The translations under genes were made by a program, and so were the position numbers. Under the pieces are notes generated by a model. It was not told the origin of the DNA and did not search any database. It saw only the letters and a program-made list of their open reading frames with translations. This document shows, piece by piece, positions 19,150 to 29,136 of a DNA stretch of 64,000 bases. Source of the stretch: Chitinophagaceae bacterium (GTDB lineage: Bacteria > Bacteroidota > Bacteroidia > Chitinophagales > Chitinophagaceae); the NCBI GenBank assembly GCA_016706055.1, contig JADJKL010000003.1:409570-473569 (forward strand), in the 5' to 3' direction. Position 1 is the stretch's first letter. Every line of letters begins with the position of its first letter.

Positions 19150-19986
19150 ATGAGTAAAGTATGGTTTATCACCGGTTGTTCCACCGGCTTTGGTAGAAAT
19201 CTGGCACAAGAGGTTTTACAAAACGGAGGCAAAGTGGCCGTAACAGCCCGTAACACTAACGATGTAAAAGATCTGGCAGATAAATATCCCGACACCGCAT
19301 TCGCCATTGCACTCGATGTTACAAAACCACAGCAGGTAAAAGAAGCTGTGCAGGAAGCAATCGATAAGTTTGGACATATAGATGTATTGGTCAACAATGC
19401 AGGTATCGGTTATTTCGGTGCCATAGAAGAAAGCGAAGATGATCAGGTACGCCGTATGTTCGAAATAAATTTCTTTGGACTCGCAGCCGTTACCAAAGAA
19501 GTACTTCCGCATTTGCGCAAGCAACGCAGCGGACACATCATCAACATTTCGTCCGTAGGTGGTAGTGTAGCATTCCCCGGCATTGGTATGTACAATGCCA
19601 CCAAGTTTGCCGTTACTGGTTATTCCGAATCATTAGCCAAGGAGTTGGCACCGCTTGGTATCAAAGTAACTGTTATTGCACCAAGTGGTTTCCGTACCGA
19701 TTGGGCAGGCCGTTCTGCAAACAATAGCAAAATAGAAATTGAAGATTACAAAGGAACTGCACATACCAATCAAGATGCTATCCGTGGCAACAGTGGCGTA
19801 CAACCCGGCGATCCGGTTCGGGCAGCGCAGGCTATTATGAAGATTGTAGAAACCGAAGACGCACCAGTTCGTTTATTCTTGGGTGCAGGAGCACTAAAAG
19901 GAATACGTAATAAGATGGCAGAAATGCAAACTGATATAGATGCCTGGGAAGAAACAACCGTGTGGGCAGATAATCCACCAAGCTAA
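19150..19986 (+). CDS. SDR family oxidoreductase
   Basis: The start at 19150 (MSKVWFITGC) is chosen because the upstream 39 residues from 19033 are not SDR-like. The protein has 278 residues. It has the classical short-chain dehydrogenase set: GCSTGFGR (TGxxxGxG), NNAG, the catalytic Ser in ISSVGG, and YNATK (YxxxK). The family reduces or oxidises alcohols and carbonyls with NAD(P)H. The substrate is unknown. Codon choice here is slightly more GC-rich than in its neighbours (many 'ggc', 'gca' and 'cgt'), which may reflect high expression. Confidence 0.9.
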   Translation: MSKVWFITGCSTGFGRNLAQEVLQNGGKVAVTARNTNDVKDLADKYPDTAFAIALDVTKPQQVKEAVQEAIDKFGHIDVLVNNAGIGYFGAIEESEDDQVRRMFEINFFGLAAVTKEVLPHLRKQRSGHIINISSVGGSVAFPGIGMYNATKFAVTGYSESLAKELAPLGIKVTVIAPSGFRTDWAGRSANNSKIEIEDYKGTAHTNQDAIRGNSGVQPGDPVRAAQAIMKIVETEDAPVRLFLGAGALKGIRNKMAEMQTDIDAWEETTVWADNPPS

Positions 19987-19992
19987 ATAGGG

Positions 19993-20023
19993 TGGGGAGC
20001 AAAGAATACATTTTTGTTCCCCA
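19993..20023 (+). terminator. Hairpin after SDR gene
   Basis: TGGGGAGCAAA pairs with TTTGTTCCCCA (one G-U pair), an 11 bp stem with a 9 nt loop, starting 7 bp after the SDR stop codon. The downstream T-run is weak. Confidence 0.5.
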
Positions 20024-20031
20024 ACTTTTGT

Positions 20032-20083
20032 CCTACTATCATCTTTCGTTGCGTCGCACACTTGTACTGTAGTAAATCTATTC
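20032..20083. repeat. Dispersed intergenic repeat, copy 1
   Basis: The block around CTACTATCATC, TTGCGTCGCAC and CTTGTACTGTA recurs at 54578-54628 with few changes. Both copies are intergenic. Confidence 0.7.
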
Positions 20084-20164
20084 GGCAACTTTATGATTTT
20101 ACTGAGCTTTTAATATTTCTATAAACGTTATATTTTTCTACACGCTTTTTGAAGGGTACCTCAA

Positions 20165-20302
<138 letters not shown>

Positions 20303-22237
20303 TTTTGTTTAAACCGGGTTATGTTTAATCTCAACTGCAACACTTTATCCTTTGGATATTTTACTTCGTATTTAAAATTCACTTTGTTTTCTTTTTTTGC
20401 ATCTACCGTAAAGTTCCAGGTTAGTTTTTGCGTATCATCATCCAACTTTGCACCTTCATATTTTTTGTCTTGCACATCTATTTCTTTTACAGTAGAAACA
20501 GGAAACTGATCTTCAACTATAATACTGATGGGTTGCTGTTTATTATTTCTTACCACAATCTCATATTGCCTTATGTCTGTTTTATTGCTGCCAATAAATC
20601 GCTTGGAACTGTAATCTTTTAACAGGGTTCTTTTTTATGGCTACGCCTTTGTCTTTGCCTAATGAAAGGCTAAGTGTGTCGCCGGCATTTTCTACATCGA
20701 GTAATGACTTGCCAAGAAAGGTGCCCTCGAAAAAGAGATTGGCTTCGCCAGGTAGCAGGTTTAATTCCTGCCAGTCTACAATCTTGGCAGTAAGGACTGC
20801 ATCGGCTTCTATTTTAGGGGCTGCATAATATTCGTATTGTGCTTTTACTTCATAGCCATCAATGTCGGCCATGTATGTTTTGCCATCATTAAGAATAGTG
20901 TAAGGATCTTTTATTTCGTAAATAGTAGTGGTGGGTTGGTAAGTGATAGTGGTGATAAGGTTTTGATCTCTATAAGCTTCTTTATTATTTTTAATTGAAG
21001 AAACACCTCTAATTCGGATAGGTTGATTTTCATAATCATTTGTAACTTGAACACCGGCTACTTTTCCTTGTAAAGCATACCCTGTTACAACAACTTCAGA
21101 CAATGCAGTTTCACTTTCTTTCATATTAATATTCATTAAACCACTCTGAGTTGCAGCAAGTTCCATTGCTTCCATTCCTACACTGCTTGCAACAATTGTA
21201 GTATTGCCCGTAGGAACCTGAATACTGTAAAACCCATTTGCATCGGTAACAGTACCTGTTCTAGTTCCTTTTACTACTATGCTTGCACCTACAACCGGTT
21301 CGCCTCTTTCGTTTACAACTCTGCCTCTTACACTGCCGGGAGAGTAACTGCCCTGTATTGTATTGGTGACGGGTTGGTAGGCATATGTATATTTTAAATA
21401 CCAGGGGCTGATAACTGGTTTTGTTCCATTCTCATTTGGATTACCGGTTGATAAAAAGAGTTTTACATCTTTCCAGTCTTCGCCACTACTTTGAAATATG
21501 TTTGCTTTGTATTGCAGATTGATAGGACTGCTGATGTCTTTTACTCTTATATCATAAGTAGGAAACCAACCAGATTTTTTTACCAGATAAGTAATAGTGA
21601 AACTGCTATTGTTGGTTTCTTTGGTGCTCAGGGTTACATGTATTTCGCTGGTGGATGTTTCTGCTTTTTGATTTATCTCATATAATTGCTTGTTTATTTT
21701 CAGCAACTCAGCTTCCATTTTTTTAATGGCTCTGTCGGTTTCCATTTGCTTTTGGTACACTTCTGTTAACCTGCTACGCTGAAAATCGGCAGCCTCTTTT
21801 AAATCGGTTGCTTTTACTCCATCGTTGCCACCAATCAGTTGGTTTTTTACAAGCATGTTTTCTTCTTGCTTAAATACATTGACTATGTTTCGCTGCAAGG
21901 CAATCTTTTCCACTTGTGTTTCTTTTTGTGCTTCGAGGTCTTTTATCTCTTCCTGCTTCTGTTGTTCTTTTAAAAAATTCTGCTGATGGATAACAGACAA
22001 TACTGTTACTTTATCATCAGCCTTTACCTGTATGCTCTGCTTATCAATAGAAGGAGAGATGTTGGTAAACACCAGTTCGTACTTGCCAGCAGTAAGATTT
22101 GTTTTAGCACTACGCTGCACTTGTGCTCCTTCGAGGAACACGGTTACTTTTTCAATCTTGCTGTCAATGTTTTTCTTTGTTTGTGCTGTTGTGTAAAGGC
22201 ATACTAATAACCCGAGGAGTGTAAATACTTGTCTCAT
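20303..22237 (-). pseudogene. MuiA-like DUF4139 protein with inserted SusC-type domain, frameshifted
   Basis: The first 540 or so residues are in one frame: a signal peptide ending TTAQ, a coiled coil (about 85-200), then the DUF4139 barrel start. At residues 303-385 a carboxypeptidase-regulatory-like domain is inserted (VRGRVVNERGEPVVGASI...TGTVTDANG), followed by EVVVTGYAL and IRIRGVSS, pieces resembling a TonB plug. Near 20613-20616 the frame breaks. The expected text KRFIGSNKTDIRQYEI then continues in another frame through NNKQQPISIIVEDQFPVS to VKYPKDKVLQL. An AGAGA to AGA loss would explain the shift. The C-terminus runs into the G/C block. MuiA relatives are periplasmic; their role is poorly defined. 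Confidence 0.8.
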
Positions 22238-22287
22238 AACATTTGGTTTTGCTGAATGGATGCCAATTGTTAAAGGATTGCATAAAC

Positions 22288-22491
22288 TTAATAAGATGAT
22301 GACCTGTTTATAATTAAGGTATCAGGGTAAGGGGGTTCTTTTATTAGTATTTTAATTGGAGAAATCCTTTCAGGCTCATTATTGTCAATGTATGGGCCGT
22401 ATTTGCACCAGAAGTAAGGCAAAGCAATTGAAAAGAGAATTATTAATGTAATCCTCTCTTTCTGTTTAGCAAGGAATTTGTCTAAATTATC
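22288..22491 (-). other. Open frame of about 67 codons downstream of the decayed cyclase gene
   Basis: On the minus strand a frame is open from about 22491 to the stop at 22288. It encodes one membrane-helix-like stretch (IILFSIALPYFW) followed by a Pro-rich tail. There is no ATG at its head. It follows directly after the TPR remnant and could be that gene's original end or a separate small gene. Support is weak. Confidence 0.25.
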
Positions 22492-24191
22492 TTTCAGGGA
22501 AATTCAATTTCTTAATGATTGATTGAAACCGGGTATCTGTCCTGATGAATGTACTAAGCGGATATGTATTAATGCAGGCAAGTATGCATTCCCTTTGTTG
22601 ATATGCGATTTCCATATACGTTAAAGACTTGTCGTAATCCTTTAAATAATATGAAAGGCAACTGAAAAAAGTAGCAGCTATATATTCTGTTTTTGAACGT
22701 AATGATAATTCATCCAAAATAACCTGAATTGCAGATAGGTTATTCGATAGTGAATATATCCAAGCTAATTCTACAAGTGGAAGTGGCTGTCTTTCAGAAA
22801 CAGTTACTGCCATTTGAAATGCTTCAATCGCCGCTTCATAATTTTTAAGACCGGCAAGATTTAATCCTAAACCTCTGTAACCGGGATAGGAATTTGCTTC
22901 TAATTCCAGTGCCTTTTTACTTGCTGTAAGTCCTTCTTCAAATCTGCCGGCATTCATACGTCGACAATGAGGACGCTAGGGCCGCTTTTTTGCTTCTAAA
23001 ATTGCTTTGTCATATTTCTGTTCTACAAAAGTTAAATAGTAGCTATACCAATAATGCGCAGATGCATAATTTGGATTATAAGAAAATACCCGTTCAAATC
23101 CATTTTTTGCTTCTTCCCAATTCCAATCATAAAATGTACTGATAAAAGCCAGTGCTGTATAGGCTTCAGATAAAGAAGAGCTTTATTGCTTTATTGCACC
23201 GGCCTTTGGCTGACAGGCAACAGTTAACTCAGGGTCTTTATCCAATGCTAGTTGAAAATATTCAAGGCCTTTGATAATTCCTGTGCCTCGTTTATTAAAA
23301 TAATATCTTCCTTTTAAATAAAGATCATAAGCCTCTTTATTATCAGTTGGGTTTTTTGTGATATTGGCTTTTTCTTCTTCCAGTAGAGTGATTTTTAATT
23401 CTTCTGTGATAGCTAATGCTATTTCGTCCTGGATTGCAAAAAGGTCATCCATATCCCTGTCATATTTTTCCGACCAGATGTGATAACCATCATCAACATT
23501 TATCAGTTGTGCAGTTATTCTTAACTTCTGGCCTTGTTTACGAACACTCCCTTCCAGAACATTATGTACATTGTTGCCGAGATCAATTTTCCTTAGTAAA
23601 CGAAGAAGTCGCCAGCTACTCTTAGTGACTTTCATGTGCCAGAGATTTAAAATTTTTCCTAATACCCTTTTCGTTTCAGTATTTGTATTAACCCGTTTTT
23701 TGAGTATCGTTTTTATATTTTTTTGGTTATAAGTATGTTCAACTTGTACAGCATAGATTTCGTTTACTTTTTGAGTAGTTTTTATAAATAGGAACTGTCC
23801 CTTTTATTTGAAATATTATTGAACCTTTGAAATATAAATTTTACCACTTTCGCTTGTGATAATATTCTTGCTCTATATTAACTCCATCACCAAAATGTCA
23901 TCATTTCGAAACTATCGCCAAGATGAATCGCGCACCAGTCCCGAAATTGTTTCGGTGGCTTTTTGTATATTACCAGCACATAGGACTGCATCGGTTGCTG
24001 TATTGAAGCAAGTTAGAATTCCATCCCGCTTTTTACCGCCCATTGTTTTCGATTAAGGGGTGGTGGAGACTTCTGTTTTGTTTTAATATTTCAAATGCTT
24101 TTTCTTCATCATGCCCCATTAAAGCAGTATAACCAACAATGTCGGTAAACATTATAGCGGCCAGTTGTCGGTTTTGAAGCACTGCTTTGAT
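22487..24191 (-). pseudogene. Decayed class III adenylate cyclase with TPR domain
   Basis: Read on the minus strand, the 5' end gives RQLAAIMFTDIVGYTALMGHDEEKA-like text, the start of a class III cyclase catalytic domain, but with ATC where an ATG is expected. Pieces such as ILTCFNTATDAVLCAGNIQKAT, IHLGD and FGDGVNI then follow in different frames with stops. From 23635 to 23183 a frame gives NVLEGSVRKQGQKLRITAQL and YHIWSEKYDRDMDDLFAIQDEI, the linker domain of this family. TPR units continue after another break to the stop at 22487. The intact family makes cAMP or senses metabolites through TPRs. This copy has at least five lesions and is non-functional. Confidence 0.85.
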
Positions 24192-24214
24192 GGTTAACTT
24201 AGAAAGTTAAGAAA

Positions 24215-24237
24215 AATCCCGGCGAAAAGCCGGGATT
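24215..24237 (-). terminator. Intrinsic terminator of sucC
   Basis: AATCCCGGC and GCCGGGATT form a perfect 9 bp stem with a 5 nt loop. On the minus strand it is followed by a T-run, 40 bp after the sucC stop codon. Confidence 0.85.
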
Positions 24238-24277
24238 AAATATTAAAACTCAATTTCGTTGGAATGATAAAGTGTGT

Positions 24278-25489
24278 TTATGCAACTGCTTTCTTCACCA
24301 AATCTGCTGCTTCGCTTAGTAAGATGGCAGACTGTACTTGCAAGCCGCTTTCGTCAATCAGCTTTTTGGCTTCTACTGCATTGGTGCCTTGCAGTCGAAC
24401 GATGATTGGTATTTGTATGTTGCCCAGCTTTTGATAAGCATCAATAACACCTTGCGCCACACGGTCGCAACGAACGATTCCGCCAAAGATGTTGATAAGG
24501 ATTGCTTTTACTGCAGGGTCTTTTAAAATTATTTTGAATCCGGCTTCTACCGTTTGTGCATTAGCACTACCACCCACATCAAGGAAGTTGGCTGGTTCGC
24601 CACCGCTTAATTTTATCATATCCATAGTTGCCATAGCAAGCCCGGCACCATTTACCATGCAACCTACGTTGCCATCAAGCTTTACAAAGTTCAGGTTGAA
24701 CTGCCCGGCTTCTACTTCTGTTGGGTCTTCTTCTGTTACATCTCTTAGTGATGCAAGGTCTTTGTGACGCATCAAAGAATTTTCATCTAACCCCATCTTA
24801 CAGTCAACAGCAATTATTTTATCATCAGACGCTTTGAATAGCGGATTGATTTCTAACATTGAACAATCTAATCCGATGTAAGCATTGTAAAGATTGGTTA
24901 CAAATTTTACGCAGTTCTTAAATGCCTCGCCACTAAGTCCAAGATTGAAAGCAATCTTTCTTGCCTGAAAACCTAGCAAGCCACCAGAAGGGTGAACCCA
25001 CTCTTTAAAAATTTTATCGGGAGTGTTGTGTGCAACATCTTCAATGTTCATACCGCCTTCAGTGCTGTACATAATTACGTTCTGCCCTTTGGTACGGTCT
25101 AATAATATGGAGAGATAGAATTCTTTTCTTTCGCTTGGTCCATCGTAATACATATCCTGCGCCACCAATACTTTGTTTACTACTTTACCCGCAGGGCCGG
25201 TTTGTATAGTTACTAATGTGCCACCTAATATTTTGTTGGCGAAGTCGCTTATTTCTTCAAGACTTTTACCAACCTTAACACCATTAATGCCTGTTTCTTT
25301 TACGGTTCCTTTTCCTCTACCTCCGGCATGTATCTGTGCTTTTATTACTGCAAAGCTGCTGCCCGATTCATTCTTAATTTGGCGGTAAGCTTCTTCTGCC
25401 TCATGCACTGTATTGCATGCAAAGCCTTCCTGCACAGGAACATTGTATTTTTTTAATAACTCTTTAGCTTGGTATTCATGTAGATTCAT
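24278..25489 (-). CDS. sucC: Succinate-CoA ligase, beta subunit
   Basis: 403 residues, typical length. It starts MNLHEYQAKELLKKYNVPVQ, the hallmark N-terminus, followed by the ATP-grasp domain with IHAGGRGKGTVK and the CoA-ligase domain with NGAGLAMATMD and LINIFGGIVRCD. With SucD it converts succinyl-CoA, phosphate and NDP to succinate, CoA and NTP in the TCA cycle. The alpha subunit gene is not in this window. A strong terminator follows it, and a heptanucleotide repeat lies just upstream of its promoter. Confidence 0.97.
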   Translation of the reverse strand: MNLHEYQAKELLKKYNVPVQEGFACNTVHEAEEAYRQIKNESGSSFAVIKAQIHAGGRGKGTVKETGINGVKVGKSLEEISDFANKILGGTLVTIQTGPAGKVVNKVLVAQDMYYDGPSERKEFYLSILLDRTKGQNVIMYSTEGGMNIEDVAHNTPDKIFKEWVHPSGGLLGFQARKIAFNLGLSGEAFKNCVKFVTNLYNAYIGLDCSMLEINPLFKASDDKIIAVDCKMGLDENSLMRHKDLASLRDVTEEDPTEVEAGQFNLNFVKLDGNVGCMVNGAGLAMATMDMIKLSGGEPANFLDVGGSANAQTVEAGFKIILKDPAVKAILINIFGGIVRCDRVAQGVIDAYQKLGNIQIPIIVRLQGTNAVEAKKLIDESGLQVQSAILLSEAADLVKKAVA

Positions 25490-25506
25490 TCTGTAAAGAT
25501 TTGTGG

Positions 25507-25514
25507 CGAAGATA
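25507..25514 (-). promoter_or_regulatory. Possible -7 element of sucC
   Basis: TATCTTCG on the minus strand differs from TAnnTTTG by one base and lies 17 bp upstream of the sucC ATG. The expected -33 position falls inside the GTGAATA repeat. Confidence 0.35.
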
Positions 25515-25520
25515 AGGATT

Positions 25521-25548
25521 GTGAATAGTGAATAGTGAATGGTGAATG
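25521..25548. repeat. Heptanucleotide tandem repeat upstream of sucC
   Basis: Four 7-bp units: GTGAATA twice, then GTGAATG twice. They sit in the divergent spacer between sucC and the lipoprotein gene. Confidence 0.85.
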
Positions 25549-25578
25549 GGTTTTTTGCAGATGCTGTATCTTTCGGGG

Positions 25579-26385
25579 ATGAAGCTAATGTGTGTTTTAT
25601 GCTGTATAATTCTTTTTTCCTGCAAAGAGGTACAAAAACTTCATTGGCCGGAAAGTACTTCCACCATAACCGGTTCTGAATTTTACAAACAAGCAGCTGC
25701 GATGAACTGGGCGGCCAGAGATTCTTTTGCTGTGAAGGAAATATTGGCAGGAAATGTTCCCGGATTTTTGAGAGAATTTAAACCGATTAATGTTTGGGTA
25801 ACGGATTCAGCAACGGGTAAAAAAATCAATGCCACTTATTATGTAGCGCCGGATTATTTAAGTATTGGTAGTAATGATGATTGGGCAAGAATAAATATTT
25901 CTCCTAAAGCTGCGCAGCAAATTGCGGATGATTTTGAATGTTTTTTGCCAACCAGAAAAATGGTGGATGATATTTACAATGCGGCTATTGTAAAATTGGA
26001 ACCTGTGCCGATGTATGCCTTTCGTGACAGCACTCCGACGATGTGGCAACACCATTTAATAATAGAAGGCCAGCGAAAGGGTAGAAGCGGATTGATTGCT
26101 GGTATAAAAAAAGATGTAGTGATAAGCGGAAAAATTACAAGAGATGGAAGGGCAGACAGAGTGGCCATTTATGGCTGGCATAAGTTAGATGGTAAACCTA
26201 TTCAACCATTATATACGGGTCATATTTATTGGTGGGTTGATTACAGCCAGGGCATACGATTAGTGTACCGCAATATAAAAGTCGATGGCAAATGGATGGA
26301 TTATATTGATGTGCTGAAAGACAAAACCCTTCAACGCTTATTGTGCAATGAAGCCTTTTGCGATTATTACCGATATAGTTATTAA
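25579..26385 (+). CDS. Lipoprotein, unknown function
   Basis: The ATG at 25579 is chosen because it begins a standard lipoprotein signal (MKLMCVLCCIILFSC, lipobox LFSC). The ATG at 25546 lies in the tandem repeat. The 268-residue protein has conserved-looking blocks: AMNWAARDSFAVKEILAGNVPGFL, INVWVTDSATG, YVAPDYLSIGSNDDWARI and WWVDYSQGIRLVYRNI near the end. It resembles uncharacterised lipoproteins in bacteria and fungi that may bind or cleave cell-wall or protein substrates, but no catalytic set was recognised. The pairing of W, D and H around DYSQGIRL is worth testing. Confidence 0.55.
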   Translation: MKLMCVLCCIILFSCKEVQKLHWPESTSTITGSEFYKQAAAMNWAARDSFAVKEILAGNVPGFLREFKPINVWVTDSATGKKINATYYVAPDYLSIGSNDDWARINISPKAAQQIADDFECFLPTRKMVDDIYNAAIVKLEPVPMYAFRDSTPTMWQHHLIIEGQRKGRSGLIAGIKKDVVISGKITRDGRADRVAIYGWHKLDGKPIQPLYTGHIYWWVDYSQGIRLVYRNIKVDGKWMDYIDVLKDKTLQRLLCNEAFCDYYRYSY

Positions 26386-26500
26386 TAATGCCTTTTCTAT
26401 AACCTGGGTATAAATTTATAATTAACAAATATGCTGTGTTGATTTACTTTTGTAAGATTATCTTGCAGCGGTTTTGTACCGGTTTGAATAAAATAAAACA

Positions 26501-28543
26501 GTGCTGAAAAATTTTTCAACATACATACTCTTTTTACTCTTATTTGCTGTTGCTCAACAAAGCTCTGCACAGGAAGAAATATTACAAGGTATAGGTAAGA
26601 AAATACGGACTGTTGATGGCAACTCCGGAGGCAGAACCGGATCAACTGGTACAGATAGCTTACATAGGAGAAACAGGAACGAAGATTCAATAACTATTAG
26701 CTTCCGGTATTTAGATTCAACGAGTACTTATAAACTTGATTCCTCTATTAGTGATTTTGCAAAACGTTTTCCCATACCCGCCACTCATATTTTTTTAGGA
26801 AATACTGGTAATGCTGCTAAATCATTATTGTTTTCTCCTCAGTTTTCATCAGGTTTCAATACAGGGTTTAATGCTTTTGATATTTACACCTTGAAACCCG
26901 AGACGGTTCGTTTTTATAATACAACAAGGCCGTATACGGAATTGAATTACCAGCTGGCAAGCAGGGCGGAGCAGATAATAGATTTAGTGCATACACAAAA
27001 CTTAAAGCCAGACTGGAATGTTGCATTCAGGTACAGGCTTATTAATGCTCCGGGATTTTTTAAAAATCAAAAAACAAATCATAATAATTATCTGCTGAAT
27101 TCATTGTATGCTTCTAAGAACAGACGCTACAAGAATTATTTTATGCTTTTGGGGAATAAAATGCAATCATCAGAGAATGGAGGTATCATAGATACGATTG
27201 ATTATCTCAACCACCCAAATAAGGCCTATAACGATCGTTTCAATATTCCCACAAAACTGGGCGGTGATGAAGCATTCTCAGCCAATTTTTTTTCAACCAA
27301 TATTACAACTGGTAATAAATATAGCTTGTTTACAGTATTGTTACGACAGCAATATGATTTAGGCAAGAAAGATTCAATTGTAACTGATTCTACAGTTATT
27401 CCTTTATTTTTTCCAAGGCTTCGGTTTGAGCATACCTTTTCACTTGAGCAGAATAAATACATCTATCAGGATTTTCTCGCTGATTCTCTTTATTACAAAA
27501 CATATTATGACACTACGCTTAATAAGCCTGTCGATACATTTCTTTTAAGAGAAACATGGAAAATTATTACAAATGATTTTTCCATTTACCAGTTTCCTGA
27601 TGCAAAGAATCTTAATCAGTTTATAAAAGCAGGATTAACGATTCAAAATCTGACAGGGGAATTCTCCTCCTCAAAAGGAAATTATTATAATCTGTTCGGC
27701 CATGCTGAATACAGAAATAAAACTAAAAATCAACAGTGGGATATTGAGGCAAATGGTAAACTATATTTTACAGGATTTAATTCCGGCGATTTCGAAGCTT
27801 CTGTAAGTCTGCAACGTTTATTAGGGAATAAAATAGGCTATCTGCAGGTTGGATTTCAAAATACCAATCGATCTCCTTCTGCCATTTATGATAACAGAAG
27901 TAGTTTTCACCTGATGAAAGTAAATAATGATTTCAAAAAAGAAAATAACACTCACTTATTTGCTTCTTATTTTCTTCCATCGTTTAAATTCAGATTAACA
28001 GGCCATTACTATCTGTTTACTAATTATACGTACATTAAAAATTATTACGAGTTACAACAGGAAAGTTCTTTGTCGAATGTATTGCAAATTGCAATCGAGA
28101 AAACAATTAAACTCGGCAAACATTGGAACTGGCATGCGGATATTTATTTTCAGCAGGCAATCGGCAATGCACCAATCAATGTTCCCGTAATTTATACCCG
28201 TAACAGGATTGCATACGAAGGTAATCTTGGGTTTAAAAATCTTGATATTGCAATGGGTGCTGAATTCAAGTATAGAACAGCATATAAGGCAGATGGCTAT
28301 TCACCGGTGCTTGGGCAATTCTTTTATCAGGATAGTATTACAATCAGCAATCAGCTGCCTGATATTGCAGCCTATGTTCATTTTAGAATTAAACCCTTTA
28401 AAGCGTACGTCAGGGCGGAAAACTTAAATACTGCAAGAGCTGCCAATGGTTTTGGGTTTACAAGAAATAATCTTGTTGCGCCGGGCTATGCTTTACCAGG
28501 CCTTCAGATAAGAGTAGGAGTGTATTGGAGCTTTGTTAACTGA
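26501..28543 (+). CDS. Putative outer-membrane porin (Porin_10 type)
   Basis: 680 residues from a GTG start, with a signal peptide ending QQSSAQ near residue 24. The rest is dominated by alternating beta-strands with aromatic girdles, and the C-terminus ends with the strand LQIRVGVYWSFVN, as outer-membrane barrels do. The segment HIFLGNTGNAAKSLLFSP and the later FNTGFNAFDIYTL match the putative porin family common in Bacteroidota. The cargo is unknown. It is followed at 83 bp by the HYC_CC_PP gene on the same strand. Confidence 0.75.
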   Translation: MLKNFSTYILFLLLFAVAQQSSAQEEILQGIGKKIRTVDGNSGGRTGSTGTDSLHRRNRNEDSITISFRYLDSTSTYKLDSSISDFAKRFPIPATHIFLGNTGNAAKSLLFSPQFSSGFNTGFNAFDIYTLKPETVRFYNTTRPYTELNYQLASRAEQIIDLVHTQNLKPDWNVAFRYRLINAPGFFKNQKTNHNNYLLNSLYASKNRRYKNYFMLLGNKMQSSENGGIIDTIDYLNHPNKAYNDRFNIPTKLGGDEAFSANFFSTNITTGNKYSLFTVLLRQQYDLGKKDSIVTDSTVIPLFFPRLRFEHTFSLEQNKYIYQDFLADSLYYKTYYDTTLNKPVDTFLLRETWKIITNDFSIYQFPDAKNLNQFIKAGLTIQNLTGEFSSSKGNYYNLFGHAEYRNKTKNQQWDIEANGKLYFTGFNSGDFEASVSLQRLLGNKIGYLQVGFQNTNRSPSAIYDNRSSFHLMKVNNDFKKENNTHLFASYFLPSFKFRLTGHYYLFTNYTYIKNYYELQQESSLSNVLQIAIEKTIKLGKHWNWHADIYFQQAIGNAPINVPVIYTRNRIAYEGNLGFKNLDIAMGAEFKYRTAYKADGYSPVLGQFFYQDSITISNQLPDIAAYVHFRIKPFKAYVRAENLNTARAANGFGFTRNNLVAPGYALPGLQIRVGVYWSFVN

Positions 28544-28609
28544 TTGACAATGTTTTGCAATCATTTATGATTCTGCTCAAGGGCACTTTTTTCTACCAGT
28601 TTTTGATAT

Positions 28610-28617
28610 TATCTTTG
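28610..28617 (+). promoter_or_regulatory. -7 element directly before HYC_CC_PP gene
   Basis: TATCTTTG matches TAnnTTTG and ends 8 bp before the ATG at 28626. Transcription would start almost at the start codon, giving a near-leaderless mRNA. The -33 position holds TTTT rather than TTTG. Confidence 0.4.
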
Positions 28618-28625
28618 TCGGGTTC

Positions 28626-29018
28626 ATGAAAAAAATACTTACATCAATTGTGCTTGTTTGCTATCTGGCTGTAACCAGCGGATTTGTAATCAATCACCAT
28701 TATTGTATGGATCGGCTTGCCTCCACACAACTATTCAGCTCTTCTGAAAAAGTATGTGGTAAATGCGGAATGCACACCGATGATTCTGATGGCTGTTGCC
28801 GGGATGAAATCAAAGTTGTAAAACTTGTACAAGACCAGAATAAGATTCCGGTTGTTACGTATGAATTCCCTTCAATAGATCAACTCGTAATAGAACCTTC
28901 AGAATTTATAGCTGCATTATTTCAAAATACGGACCTACTAGGTCATTCTTACAATCACTCTCCACCTCTTTTATCTGCACAGGATACTTATCTGCAGATT
29001 AACGTTTTCAGAATTTGA
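28626..29018 (+). CDS. HYC_CC_PP family protein
   Basis: 130 residues with an N-terminal membrane or signal segment. It shows the three landmarks that name the family: NHHYCMD (HYC) near residue 24, GCC near residue 57 preceded by a CGKCGM pair, and HSPPLL (PP) near residue 105. The abundance of His and Cys in a secreted 13 kDa protein fits metal binding, and such genes often sit beside copper or TonB-receptor genes in Bacteroidota. Here it is the first gene of the metal-handling group. Biochemical function is not established. Confidence 0.8.
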   Translation: MKKILTSIVLVCYLAVTSGFVINHHYCMDRLASTQLFSSSEKVCGKCGMHTDDSDGCCRDEIKVVKLVQDQNKIPVVTYEFPSIDQLVIEPSEFIAALFQNTDLLGHSYNHSPPLLSAQDTYLQINVFRI

Positions 29019-29136
29019 TACTATTTAGGTTTTGCTATCGTTTCTATAAATACATAGAAATGATGATTTATGTCTGTTATGGTAGATTTCCATGCAGTTT
29101 CATTTTAATATCAATTAACTATAAAAAAAATAATTT

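Noticed and set aside
23183..23635. Stand-alone 150-residue protein
   Set aside because: It is the linker piece of the decayed cyclase-TPR gene and its ends are created by frame breaks.
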